64,000 nt of DNA from JADHUC01 sp964623055 (GTDB lineage: Bacteria > Planctomycetota > Planctomycetia > Pirellulales > Pirellulaceae). The notes beneath the pieces were generated by a model. The model saw nothing but the letters and a program-made list of their open reading frames with translations, was not told where the DNA came from and did not search any database. The position numbers were made by a program, and so were the translations under genes. The DNA lies in contig CAZURK010000003.1 of the NCBI GenBank assembly GCA_964623055.1, positions 1 through 64,000 of the forward strand. The letters are read 5' to 3'. The first letter of the stretch is position 1; every line of letters starts with the position of its first letter. This document shows positions 16,279-25,500 of the stretch, piece after piece.

Positions 16279-17367
16279 ATGAGTATCGATTTTCCTCCGG
16301 ATCGCTGGCAGCGGATCCGTGAGGTGTATGCTCAGTGGTGGTCCGGCGAGCTGGACCGTCCGGTGATTCCGGTTGAACTGAGCGGCCGTGAGCCCGGCCG
16401 GCCAAAGCCGGTTGCGCCACTGCTGATTCAGGCCACTTGCACCGCCCTGGACGTACCTGCAGAAGATCTGATCGATGCCATCGACTACGACCTGTCCACG
16501 CGAATCTACCTGGGCGATGCCTTTCCGCGAGTCAACCTGGACGCATTCGGCCCAGGGGTCTTGGCCGCCATGTTGGGAGCGACGCTTGACAATTCAAGCG
16601 GACAAGTGTGGTTCCATCCGGCCAGCGACGTTCCGGCGACCAAGCTGCATTTCGAGTACGATCCGGAAAACGTTTGGCTGCGCCGGTTGGAGGAGATCTG
16701 CGCAGCGGCGACGGAGCGATGGCAGGGACGGGCACTCGTGGGCATGACCGACCTGGGCGGGAATCTCGATATCCTGGCGGCGTTCCGCCCCGGCGAGAAG
16801 CTGCTATTGGAACTGTACGATGCGCCGGGCGAAGTGAAGCGGCTGACCTGGGAGGCTCACGAGATCTGGCACCGTATCTATCGCCAGATCAACGAGGCGA
16901 TGCAAGCCGCCAGTACCGGCTACACCGACTGGGCGGGCATCTACAGCGACGTGCCCTACTATATGCTGCAATGCGACTTCAGCTATATGATCTCGCCGCA
17001 GATGTTCGACGAATTCGCCAAGCCGGAACTCGAGGCGACGTGTGCACGGTTGCCCCGCGCGTTCTACCATCTGGATGGTCCCGGCCAACTGCCGCATTTG
17101 GATTCGCTGCTGACCATCGAGAACCTCGACGGCGTACAGTGGGTGCCCGGCGCCGGTAATCCAGGATGCGATCAGTGGCCGGAAGTCTACGGCAAGATCC
17201 ACGCCGCCGGAAAGAAGATCCAGATCATAGACGGAGGTTTCGGCACATTGGATACGGTGATCGGTCAGCTTGATTCAGGACGTGGAATCCAGCACATCGG
17301 GATTCGCGGAACCGTGGACGAAGAAGCCTCGATTCGCCTCCGCCTTCAGCAATACGGAATCGATTAA
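16279..17367 (+). CDS. URO-D-superfamily protein (second of three)
   Basis: Cytoplasmic protein of 362 residues. It lacks the canonical N-terminus of the family but shows its second half clearly: YSDVPYYMLQCDFSYMISPQMFDEFAKPELEATCARLPRAFYHLDG. The family HxC position is again replaced: here YHLDG, H264 and D266. The C-terminal KIHAAGKKIQI and HIGIRGTVDEEASIRLRL complete the barrel. Its stop is immediately followed by the GTG of a sodium symporter, so the two genes form a tight operon. A role in processing the imported solute is a reasonable inference; the reaction is not known. Confidence 0.65.
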   Translation: MSIDFPPDRWQRIREVYAQWWSGELDRPVIPVELSGREPGRPKPVAPLLIQATCTALDVPAEDLIDAIDYDLSTRIYLGDAFPRVNLDAFGPGVLAAMLGATLDNSSGQVWFHPASDVPATKLHFEYDPENVWLRRLEEICAAATERWQGRALVGMTDLGGNLDILAAFRPGEKLLLELYDAPGEVKRLTWEAHEIWHRIYRQINEAMQAASTGYTDWAGIYSDVPYYMLQCDFSYMISPQMFDEFAKPELEATCARLPRAFYHLDGPGQLPHLDSLLTIENLDGVQWVPGAGNPGCDQWPEVYGKIHAAGKKIQIIDGGFGTLDTVIGQLDSGRGIQHIGIRGTVDEEASIRLRLQQYGID

Positions 17368-19014
17368 GTGGACATACACGACAAACTCGAATTGCTCGAC
17401 TTCGTGGTGATCGTGGCCTATATCGTGATTCTGGTCACAATCGGCATGTGGGTCAGTTTTCGGCGCCGCGGTGCGGAAGACTTGTTTCTCGGCGGGCGCA
17501 GTCAACGTTGGGGAGTGGTCGGGCTGTCGATCTTCGGTACGAACGTCAACCCGTCCTTCTTGATTTCGTCGTGCAGTGTGGCCTACGTATCGGGGTTCGC
17601 GGCGGCCAATTTCGAATGGCTGGCCTGGTGGCTGATGATGTTGCTGGCCATGTTGTTCGTTCCCTACTATTTGAAGACCCGCGTAAGTACGATGCCCGAG
17701 TTCATCCTCCGGCGGTTCGGACGCGGCGCCCATACGTTCCTCTCCTACTACGCACTGTTCACCACCATCGTGTCGTGGCTGGGGTTGGTGTTGTACACGG
17801 GCGGATTGTTGTTCGGGCAGATCATGGGCTGGCCGCTCTGGTTGTCGCTCGTCGTCTTGATGGCGATCGCCACCAGCTTCACGATCATCGGCGGGCTTGC
17901 CGCCGTGATGATCACCGACGCATTTCAGACCGTCTTAATGATCGTCGGCGCGACTGTGCTGACAGCGATCGGACTCTACAAAGTTGGCGGTGTTTCGGGG
18001 TTGGTAGCGCAAGTGCCGGAATCGTATTGGATTCTGCTTCGCTCTGGGCCGGATGCCGAATATCCCTGGCACGCGATGCTACTGGGGTATGGGGTTGCCG
18101 GTATCTGGTTTTGGTGTTCGGATCAAACGATCGTACAGCGGGTCCTCGGTGCCAAGGACCTGCAGAATGCTCAATTGGGTACGGTTTTCGCTGCGTTTCT
18201 GAAGATCCTGCCGCCCTTCCTGTTCCTGTTGCCCGGTATCCTCTGCTTCGTTTTACATCCGGGACTCGACGATCCGGACAAGGCATTCGCCACGATGATC
18301 GTCCATCACTTGCCCACAGGCATGGTGGGCTTGATGGTGGCTGTCTTGATTGCCGCGTTGATCAGCACGATCGATTCCGGGCTGAATTCGTTCAGCACGG
18401 TCTTCACGCTGGACATCTACAAGCGAAGCATCCGCCCCGCAGCTTCGCCGTGGGAAGTGAAATTCGTCGGCCGGATGGGAACCCTGTTGGCCGCCGCGTT
18501 GGCCATCGGAGTTGCCCTGACGATGGCCAACTTCGACCGCGGACTGTTCGATATGATCCAGAGCGTAATCGGCTTCATCGCCCCACCAGTGTCCGCCGTG
18601 TTTCTGATCGGTGTGCTGTGGCGGCGAGCCACTTCCACGGCCGCTTTGCTCACATTGATCGTTGGATCAATCGTCTCCATCACGGTCGGCTTTTGCCACT
18701 TGAACGGTTTCGACGGCGCTGAACTGAGCCAGTGGGTGGGTGCCCACGTAAGCGAGGCGGCAGGCGAGCAACTCGATGCCTGGATCGGCAGCTTGGTGTG
18801 GGATCACTTCCTGTTGGTTTCGTTCTACCTATTCGCTGGTATCTGTCTGTTTTTGGTCGTCGTTTCGCTGATGACACGCAACTCACCCAACGAAGAACAA
18901 CTGCCGTCGTTGAGAGAAACGTACAGAGCTCAGAAGTCCAGCTCGAAACTGATCTGGACGCTCTGGGGCCTGCTGGCCATCTGTATGGCTGTGATCTATT
19001 TGATCTTTGACTAG
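17368..19014 (+). CDS. Sodium:solute symporter (SSS family), second copy
   Basis: Inner-membrane transporter of 548 residues. The first segment is LLDFVVIVAYIVILVTIGMWV, followed by the signature FRRRGAEDLFLGGRSQRWGVVGLSIFGTNVNPSF, a series of hydrophobic segments, and the conserved AVLIAALISTIDSGLNSFSTVFTLDIYKR segment. The C-terminus ends in a final membrane span. GTG 17368 directly abuts the preceding TAA. It is clearly different from the symporter at 5571 (only family motifs match), so the two clusters probably import different substrates. It is flanked on both sides by URO-D-like genes. Confidence 0.9.
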   Translation: MDIHDKLELLDFVVIVAYIVILVTIGMWVSFRRRGAEDLFLGGRSQRWGVVGLSIFGTNVNPSFLISSCSVAYVSGFAAANFEWLAWWLMMLLAMLFVPYYLKTRVSTMPEFILRRFGRGAHTFLSYYALFTTIVSWLGLVLYTGGLLFGQIMGWPLWLSLVVLMAIATSFTIIGGLAAVMITDAFQTVLMIVGATVLTAIGLYKVGGVSGLVAQVPESYWILLRSGPDAEYPWHAMLLGYGVAGIWFWCSDQTIVQRVLGAKDLQNAQLGTVFAAFLKILPPFLFLLPGILCFVLHPGLDDPDKAFATMIVHHLPTGMVGLMVAVLIAALISTIDSGLNSFSTVFTLDIYKRSIRPAASPWEVKFVGRMGTLLAAALAIGVALTMANFDRGLFDMIQSVIGFIAPPVSAVFLIGVLWRRATSTAALLTLIVGSIVSITVGFCHLNGFDGAELSQWVGAHVSEAAGEQLDAWIGSLVWDHFLLVSFYLFAGICLFLVVVSLMTRNSPNEEQLPSLRETYRAQKSSSKLIWTLWGLLAICMAVIYLIFD

Positions 19015-19037
19015 GCCTCGTTCGATCCGTTACTGTC

Positions 19038-19072
19038 GTAGCGAAACTCGCCAAGAGTTTCGGCGACGCTAC
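19038..19072. repeat. Bulged hairpin after the second symporter
   Basis: GTAGCG/CGCTAC outer arms (19038-19043, 19067-19072) and AAACTC/GAGTTT inner arms (19044-19049, 19055-19060) close over a five-base loop, with a six-base one-sided bulge. It lies 24 bases past the symporter stop and may terminate or stabilise the transcript. Confidence 0.65.
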
Positions 19073-19109
19073 AATACTACGACCAAATCAGACACTTATT
19101 TGTCGATCG

Positions 19110-20291
19110 ATGTCAATTGGACAACCAATGCCCGTTTCCCCAATCCACGACGGCGTTCACGCGATGGTGCCTCGTGAACGGATGCCCGAACATGTGCGAA
19201 GGCTACGCGACACGTATGCGATAACACCGGAAGCCCCGCTCGTACAACGCGAGTTCTGGTTCTACAGCATGAACCAGTTCTACGAACAAGGCTTGGATCC
19301 GAAGGCGGACGTTGCCGAAGCGTTCGGCTACGATCCGCCGGGCAGCTACGACATCAAGCATCTGGGATGGTGCGAGGCGAGTTTCCATCCGACGTTCGAG
19401 GAAGAGGTCATCGAGGACCGCGGCCCGCATGAGGTGATTCGAGATCACGCCGGGCGGCATCTGTTGGTCTTCAAGAATCGCCGGCAGGGTTTCATGCCCG
19501 AATACATCGATCATCCAGTCAAGGACCAGAGGACTTGGGAAGAAGACGTCTGCTGGCGGCTTGATCCGGCGGCGCCGGGCCGTTTCGACTACCTTGGGCA
19601 ACTGCAGTCCGAGGCGGTCACCCGGGCAGCCGAAGGCTTCATGATGTCGCAGCAACTGATCGGCGGCTACATGTACTTGCGGAGCCTGATCGGGCCGACC
19701 GAGTTGATGTATGCCTTCTACGACATGCCCAAGCTCGTGCATGACTGCATGCAGACCTGGCTTGCCTTGGCCGATTCCGTGATCGCTCGGCACCAACAGT
19801 TCATCACGCTCGATGAAATCTACTTGGCCGAAGACATCTGCTACAACCACGGGCTACTCTGTTCTCCGGAAACGATGAAGGAATTTCTGTTTCCGTATTA
19901 CCAGCAGTTGCTGGCCAACGTGAAGAGCCGGCAAATCGATCAAACGCGCAAGCTGTACGTGCAAATCGATACCGACGGCCGGGCCGAACCGGTGATCCCG
20001 CTCTACGCCGAGGCGATCGGCCTCGACACGATGAGCCCCTTCGAAGTGGCATCGGGGTGCGACGTGGTCGAGATCGGCTCGAAGTACCCGAAGTTGGCGA
20101 TTTTCGGCGGCATCGACAAACGTGTCCTGGCCCAAGACAAACAAGCCATCGACCGTATGGTTGATCGCATCCTGCCGGCAATGCGCCGCCGGGGCGGCTA
20201 CATTCCCCATTGCGACCACAGTGTCCCTGAGGAAGTGTCTCTGGAGAATTACCTTCACTACCGTAAGCGTTGCATCGAGTTGGGATCTTGA
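19110..20291 (+). CDS. URO-D-superfamily protein (third of three)
   Basis: Protein of up to 393 residues (an alternative ATG at 19128 would shorten it by six). The family fold is shown by LIGPTELMYAFYDMPKLVHDCMQTWL, then DEIYLAEDICYNHGLLCSPETMKEFLFPYYQQLL, and the closing YPKLAIFGGIDKRVLAQ and GGYIPHCDHSVPEEVSLENYLHYRKRC. This closing block is typical of the MtaA-like branch. At the zinc-ligand region it reads YVQIDTDG, with neither the histidine nor the cysteine. It follows the second symporter, separated by a hairpin. Function unknown; co-occurrence with two other members in 7 kb argues for a shared pathway. Confidence 0.7.
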   Translation: MSIGQPMPVSPIHDGVHAMVPRERMPEHVRRLRDTYAITPEAPLVQREFWFYSMNQFYEQGLDPKADVAEAFGYDPPGSYDIKHLGWCEASFHPTFEEEVIEDRGPHEVIRDHAGRHLLVFKNRRQGFMPEYIDHPVKDQRTWEEDVCWRLDPAAPGRFDYLGQLQSEAVTRAAEGFMMSQQLIGGYMYLRSLIGPTELMYAFYDMPKLVHDCMQTWLALADSVIARHQQFITLDEIYLAEDICYNHGLLCSPETMKEFLFPYYQQLLANVKSRQIDQTRKLYVQIDTDGRAEPVIPLYAEAIGLDTMSPFEVASGCDVVEIGSKYPKLAIFGGIDKRVLAQDKQAIDRMVDRILPAMRRRGGYIPHCDHSVPEEVSLENYLHYRKRCIELGS

Positions 20292-20420
20292 GCGCTGCCT
20301 CTCCGATCTTCCTCAGAAGCTTCGAGTCAGCAAGTGGGGCCGGCTCTTACCGGACGTACCGCTTTTCTTATGTCGCTGGCCGGCTGGAACCGGCCCTACG
20401 CCGCTCCAAGATGGGTCGCA

Positions 20421-20564
20421 TCAGTCGAGATAGCTCGGCTTGGGGTACCGGGCGTTCACAACCTCTGGATCATAGCGACGGCTGCGGTCTTCTTTGAAAC
20501 GCTCGAACACGGCTCGCCGGTACGCCGTCTTATCAGGTGGGCTGGGACGAGTGAATCGCTCCGT
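20421..20564 (-). pseudogene. C-terminal remnant of a lost protein-coding gene
   Basis: Read on the minus strand, this stretch gives 47 codons ending ...RRAVFERFKEDRSRR then YDPEVVNARYPKPSYLD and a TGA at 20421-20423. The composition is strongly protein-like and it closes with a normal stop, but an in-frame stop at 20565-20567 cuts it off upstream and there is no start. I cannot name the family. It lies in the otherwise empty gap after the third URO-D-like gene. Confidence 0.5.
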
Positions 20565-20621
20565 TCAAATTGTACAGGAGGGTAGGCGACACATGATGAC
20601 GGATATCCTCGGATGCCAACT

Positions 20622-21611
20622 TCACTCCCAAACTAGACGAGCAATGCTCACACCCCGATGGGGCCATTCCACGCTGGATATGAACCAGTCCCCCGCTTCA
20701 TCCTGAGAGATTTCGGGTGCATGGGCGTCGAGGACAGCCACCTCGTTCTCGAGCTCGAACTTCAGCGGATCGTCCGACTGGTAGACGTAGGTTTTGTGCT
20801 GATACGCACCCTGAACGTCCTTGCGATCCCATACTCCATTCCAGCCACAGACGAACAGATAGAATGTGTCGTTGTAACGAACGACCGAAGGCGACTCTGG
20901 ATCGACCCCCTTCTTCATTTCCAGAATAGGGCCTCGCTTTGTCCAAGTCCGGAAATCCCGGGAGGTCGCGACCCGCACGTCGTGAACGCCACATACGATG
21001 AGGTGGTAGATGTCGTTCCAAACGAAGATCTGTGGATCGCGCCCGCTTGGTGTACCCCGCAAACTTCCCTTGGGAGTCCAATTGCTGAGGTCGTTTGACA
21101 CGGCATACCGAATGGGCGTCGGACCGTAGACCATGTGGAAAAGACCGTTGCGTTTGAGAATCCATGGCGCGTGGATCGCCGGCATCTCTCCGGGACGCTC
21201 GGACGGCGGCAGGATCTTTGGCAGATCCTTCCAGCTTCCTTCTCTCAGAGCTTCCTTCAAAGCCCCAGGGGGAGCCACCGCGTGGAACAACAAATGCTCG
21301 CCCGCGTGGATATTCGAGACGTCCGTCAACGGATGCGTGATCCCAAACGCGTGCCAGCGTCCGGATTCGTCTCTGACGAAGCAGTGATCGTTCGGAACCC
21401 AATCGTCATAGAATTGTCCGGCAATCAGATTCGCTGCATTGGGGCCTGGAAAGACGTCACCCCCGGGTTTGTATACGTTGACGTAATCGCTGGCGATTCT
21501 GGGGATGCTCACCTTTGAATCGTTCCCTGGGGAAGGCGGTTGCTCGCTGGCACACGCACCTCCAAACGCAAGTGAGGAGTGAATCGCAGAAATCAGCAGG
21601 ATCTTCTTCAT
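20622..21611 (-). CDS. Exported five-bladed beta-propeller protein (GH43/GH117-like)
   Basis: Protein of about 329 residues from ATG 21611 (MKKILLISAIHSSLAFGGACASE leader; a cysteine follows the hydrophobic stretch but the lipobox is weak). The body has propeller-blade repeats of the kind seen in GH43, GH32 and GH117: DWVPNDHCFVRDESGRWHAFGIT, MPAIHAPWILKRNGLFHMVYG, GRDPQIFVWNDIYHLIVCG, DPESPSVVRYNDTFYLFVCGWNG. Acidic residues at blade starts could be catalytic, but cannot be assigned by eye. It is isolated on the minus strand, with a gene remnant downstream. A second, longer propeller gene lies at 49345-50760. Confidence 0.65.
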   Translation of the reverse strand: MKKILLISAIHSSLAFGGACASEQPPSPGNDSKVSIPRIASDYVNVYKPGGDVFPGPNAANLIAGQFYDDWVPNDHCFVRDESGRWHAFGITHPLTDVSNIHAGEHLLFHAVAPPGALKEALREGSWKDLPKILPPSERPGEMPAIHAPWILKRNGLFHMVYGPTPIRYAVSNDLSNWTPKGSLRGTPSGRDPQIFVWNDIYHLIVCGVHDVRVATSRDFRTWTKRGPILEMKKGVDPESPSVVRYNDTFYLFVCGWNGVWDRKDVQGAYQHKTYVYQSDDPLKFELENEVAVLDAHAPEISQDEAGDWFISSVEWPHRGVSIARLVWE

Positions 21612-21635
21612 GGCGGGAAAACCGTTTTGTATCAT

Positions 21636-22169
21636 TCGAACTTGTCATTAGACCGAAACTTCTTCAGTAAGCCCTGCCTATTGAAAGACTTCTTCAGCAG
21701 GCAGGTTGAGCGACACTTTCACAAGTCTATTGTCCATCGCAGTCGACGTCCCAGCACTGCTTGCGAGCCCTCCTCCGAGCCGACCCCATTCTGTTGGCTA
21801 TCGACGAGAGAATCAAGCAGATCCTTGGGCGTTGGGCGCGTAGGTGGCCCACACCCTTGATGATCTTGACTGCGCAAGAACTTCAGAGGTCCGACACACT
21901 CCGCGCGCTGGGCAGCGTCGGCGTGTGCGAGACAAGTCGACGAACGATCCTTCTGGCACGGCCGCCGACAACACCACGGCTTTCCCGCGCAGGCTGGTGA
22001 AAAGAGCCCGACTTTCGCTGGCAGAGATCGCTCGTGAGCTAACAAGACACGTCAACCGGAACGTCTCTCAGAAATCGCCAGCGGCGGCTGCCCCTACGGG
22101 TACGTGACAGGCTACAATCCATGAATTCTCACATGAAAGCGGTCTCAATACCGGCTATGAAACCGCTTC
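21636..22169. other. Gap with no gene recognised
   Basis: About 530 bases between the propeller gene and the large secreted gene. Short frames exist on both strands, one with a helix-turn-helix-like ARLSLAEIARELTRHVN stretch near 22010-22060, but none has a start, length and composition that support a gene. It may hold promoters for the divergent neighbours. Confidence 0.3.
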
Positions 22170-22324
22170 ATGGCAGTTGCCCTGAAGCGAAGGCAAGATT
22201 CTCTGAGCAATGACATACGGGGGAGAACAATGCGCGGCATTCGGCGGAACAACTTGTGGTCCGGTCCGGTTGCTCAGGCGACATGGTGCACGGGGGCTTT
22301 AGGCGAGTGGCAGATAGGAATTCA

Positions 22325-22384
22325 CCCCTCCTCACCCTACCCTCTCCCCCGCTATCCCGCTGCGCGGGTCGGGGAGAAGGGGCG
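22325..22384. repeat. Palindromic CCTCTCCC/GGGGAGAAGG-type repeat inside the 5' end of a long frame
   Basis: A C-rich arm (22341-22350) and a G-rich arm (22371-22380) flank an inner CCCGC-TGC-GCGGG hairpin. The same CTCACCC...CTCTCCC style occurs in the element at 57261-57390. It falls inside the upstream extension of the 1,316-codon frame, which argues that translation starts further downstream. Confidence 0.55.
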
Positions 22385-22511
22385 TTTGAATCTGCCGTTC
22401 GCTTTGTGCACAGAATCGAAAGACTGGTTGCTCAAGCGCATTTCAAGACCCAGATCGGTCGTAGCTGCGTTCGCCATAACGCGGGTCCTCCCGATATCCG
22501 ACCGCACTCTG

Positions 22512-25500
22512 GTGAAAGCAGCTACGGTTTTGAGGCCGCTTCTTATCCTATTGGCTGTCGTTCCGTTCCTGCTGGCCCTTGGCGCCGCCGGCGCAGCGCA
22601 GGAAATCGGGCAGACAACCGGGGCGGATGATCTGCCTTCCGAATTCAAAGTGCTGTGGGTAACGGATTCCGGTCGTGACTACCGATGGACGCTTGTCGGC
22701 AAGAACAAGAATGAAGAGGCTTCGGAGCAGGAGAAATTGCATCCCGAGTTGAATGTGATTCAGACGATCTGGCATCTCCCGGTGGCGAGAAACAGAAGCG
22801 TTTTCAAATTCGAGTTTACGCGTCCGATCCGCAAGGGCGGCAACGTATTCCATCTGTATGTCAAGGCCGACGGTGATGAGGATACGGGAAGGAATCACGA
22901 AGGCGTCCACAACGGCGTGGACTATATGTTCACGATGATCGACGGCGACCCGAATCACACGAGCACGCGGCTGAACGTCTACGAAGCGGATGGCGGGGGC
23001 CGTCGGGGCGCTTGCACCTTTTCGATTCGGGGCCAGACGCTCTATATCGCCACCGAGATGACCCTTCAGCAGCAAGACGGGCACTCCGTATTTGAATACT
23101 GCGTCGCGTCGTACGTCAGGGACGGCGGCCCCAGCGCCGGCCTGGGATATCGCCAGGCCGTCTCCGACGAAGCGCCGGAAACTTCCGACACCAGGCTTCT
23201 GGCAAATCCCGACATGCTTGTCGTCAACGGCGCGGCCCCAGGATGGCAGCTTGTCGGAGGACGCAGGCCAATCGAAGCCGCGATCGCTGCGGACAGCAAG
23301 GATGGCGCATTGGTGCTTGAGAACCTCTACTCTCCCGATCGCCTATCTCAAACCGTAAGCCTTGCTCCCGGCCACTATCTGTTGCGAGCGCTGGCGAAAA
23401 CGAATGTGTTCCAGGTGCATATGTTCGCCGAGAGCACGCGACTTCCCGTCGCCGTGTCGGACGACTTCCAGTGGGTGGAGCTTCCTTTCTGCATACCACA
23501 TTACGGCGAAGATACCCACAGAGCGGCTGAAGTAGGATTCCGGTATCTGGCACGTCCCGCAACGGGAAACGCGTCGCGGTTGCCGGCCAGGCTCTCGGTA
23601 AGGAAGGTGGAACTGATCCGTCTGGGCGACACGGTGTTGTCTGACCAGTGGGCGCAGACGCTGCCTGCAGACCCTTTGCATCGGCTGAAGTTGCTCGAAA
23701 AATCGCCCGCCTGGAGCCGTCCTGGGAAGGTCGTCTTTCAAGATGCATTCATTGGAACCGAATTGTGGTTGATGACTCAGGAGGGCAAGGTCGACCACTC
23801 GTATGTCGGTCACCCCGATTTCAGCCTTGACGGCAAGTACCTACGCATTGGGTTGCGAAGGTCGCCTCGGGGACTTCTCAGGACGGTCGGTTCCGCGCGG
23901 CATCTGAACGACGCCTGGAAGGGAATCGTCTGGTTGTTCCCTTGGGAACGGAAGCGTCTGCCCGAGAGGTCTGACCCGGCGGATTGGATCGTGACATCAC
24001 GAAGCCCGGCAGGAATCGAACTTCACAATGTGGTTACCGGCGAGGGCCATCGGATCAAGTTTCCGTCCCGTTCGGGATGGCGGATCGTGCATTTTCCAGC
24101 CATCGCAAGCTACGGGGGAAGAGGACCCAATATCCAGCAAGTCACCCATGAAACGCTGGTGTGGTTCTCGGAAGATAACCGGTCGGTGGGGCGCTCCAAC
24201 GTGGAAGGAGAATCGTTTACGACATTCCCGCTGCGGAGTATTTCCTCGCAGCCGGACGAGGACGCACTCTCGGAAAACATGTCGAGTGTGGGCGGAAAAG
24301 CCGGGGACAACTGGAGAGACGCGGTGGATCGTGACGGCAACCGCTATTATCTCTTCGAGCTCAACCGGGAACACCTCCCCAGCCACCCGGCCAATCCGTA
24401 TCAGGTCTGGGCGCTGCCCTTGACCGAAGGCGATCAACGCGGATTGCTGCGCGTGGTGCCTCACCCGGCAGCAACGGTGACTGAGTACGTTACCAGCCAG
24501 ACGGGCATGACGAAACAGCCTTCGGCCAAGTGGTGGGATTTTGCCGCCGGTTTCCCCTGGTCGGGCGATAATGCCATCCTGCTTCTTGAAGACGATACCA
24601 TGATTCACATGAGTTCTTTGGGGATGCATAGCGGCTTTGGCGGAGGCACGGTAAGCGTCAACTGCGCCCACACGGGAGAAGTCCGCTATGTAGGAACATT
24701 TCCCAAATTCGACCGGATTACCTGGCCTCACGAGTTCAGGCGGGACCAAGATTACGCAGTGGTGGCGAGCCACGCCGAGCCCGCAACGCCGCTTGTGATG
24801 CTGAATCTGGAGCACATGACCATGTCGACGCTGGCCCTGACGAATTTCCACGACTATGCGATCCGGTACAAGACTCGGTGGAATAAGGAAGCCTATCACA
24901 AGCCGATGTTTCGGCCAGCGCCGACATTCAGCCCAGACTTCACCAAGGTGGTCTTCTTTTCATCCATGCTGACCGGCGACCACCCGGACCGGAAATGGGG
25001 CGATGTGTATGTGGCGGTGGCCCGTTATCCCGAGCCTCCGGTGAAACTGCACACGGAGGGAAATGTGCTGGTGTGGGAGAAGCCTCGGCGCCATGCGGAG
25101 ATTCAGGGTTTTCGGCTGTACCGCTCTGCGGAAAGCGGGCGGAACTTTGAACGGGTCGGCACGAAGCTGCTGACGGGAACGCGGTATCCGTTGCCGCCGG
25201 ATGCGGAAGGATTCTATGTCTTGACGTCCGTCGAGTATTCCGGGCTGGAGAGCCGGATGTTCTCGAACGAAGCGAGCGTCGGGGACAACGAAGTCTTTCG
25301 GCATTTCTACCGGCCAGCGGCCGGGAGGATCGCCAAACCGATGGTGCCATTCTCTGATCCCGCAGGGGCCGGCGACGCTTACGCGGTTGCCATCACCGAC
25401 CCCGATCTGATCTACAAGCAGCGCTTGGAGGAGGGACTGAGCGGATCGGTGACGATACCGGTCGCGATCCCGAAAGCGGGCCCCGTGCGCATTCTGGCAA

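Noticed and set aside
21844..22107. Helix-turn-helix-like stretch (LSLAEIARELTRHVN) in an 87-codon frame
   Set aside because: No full DNA-binding domain, no RBS and poor composition around it; likely chance.
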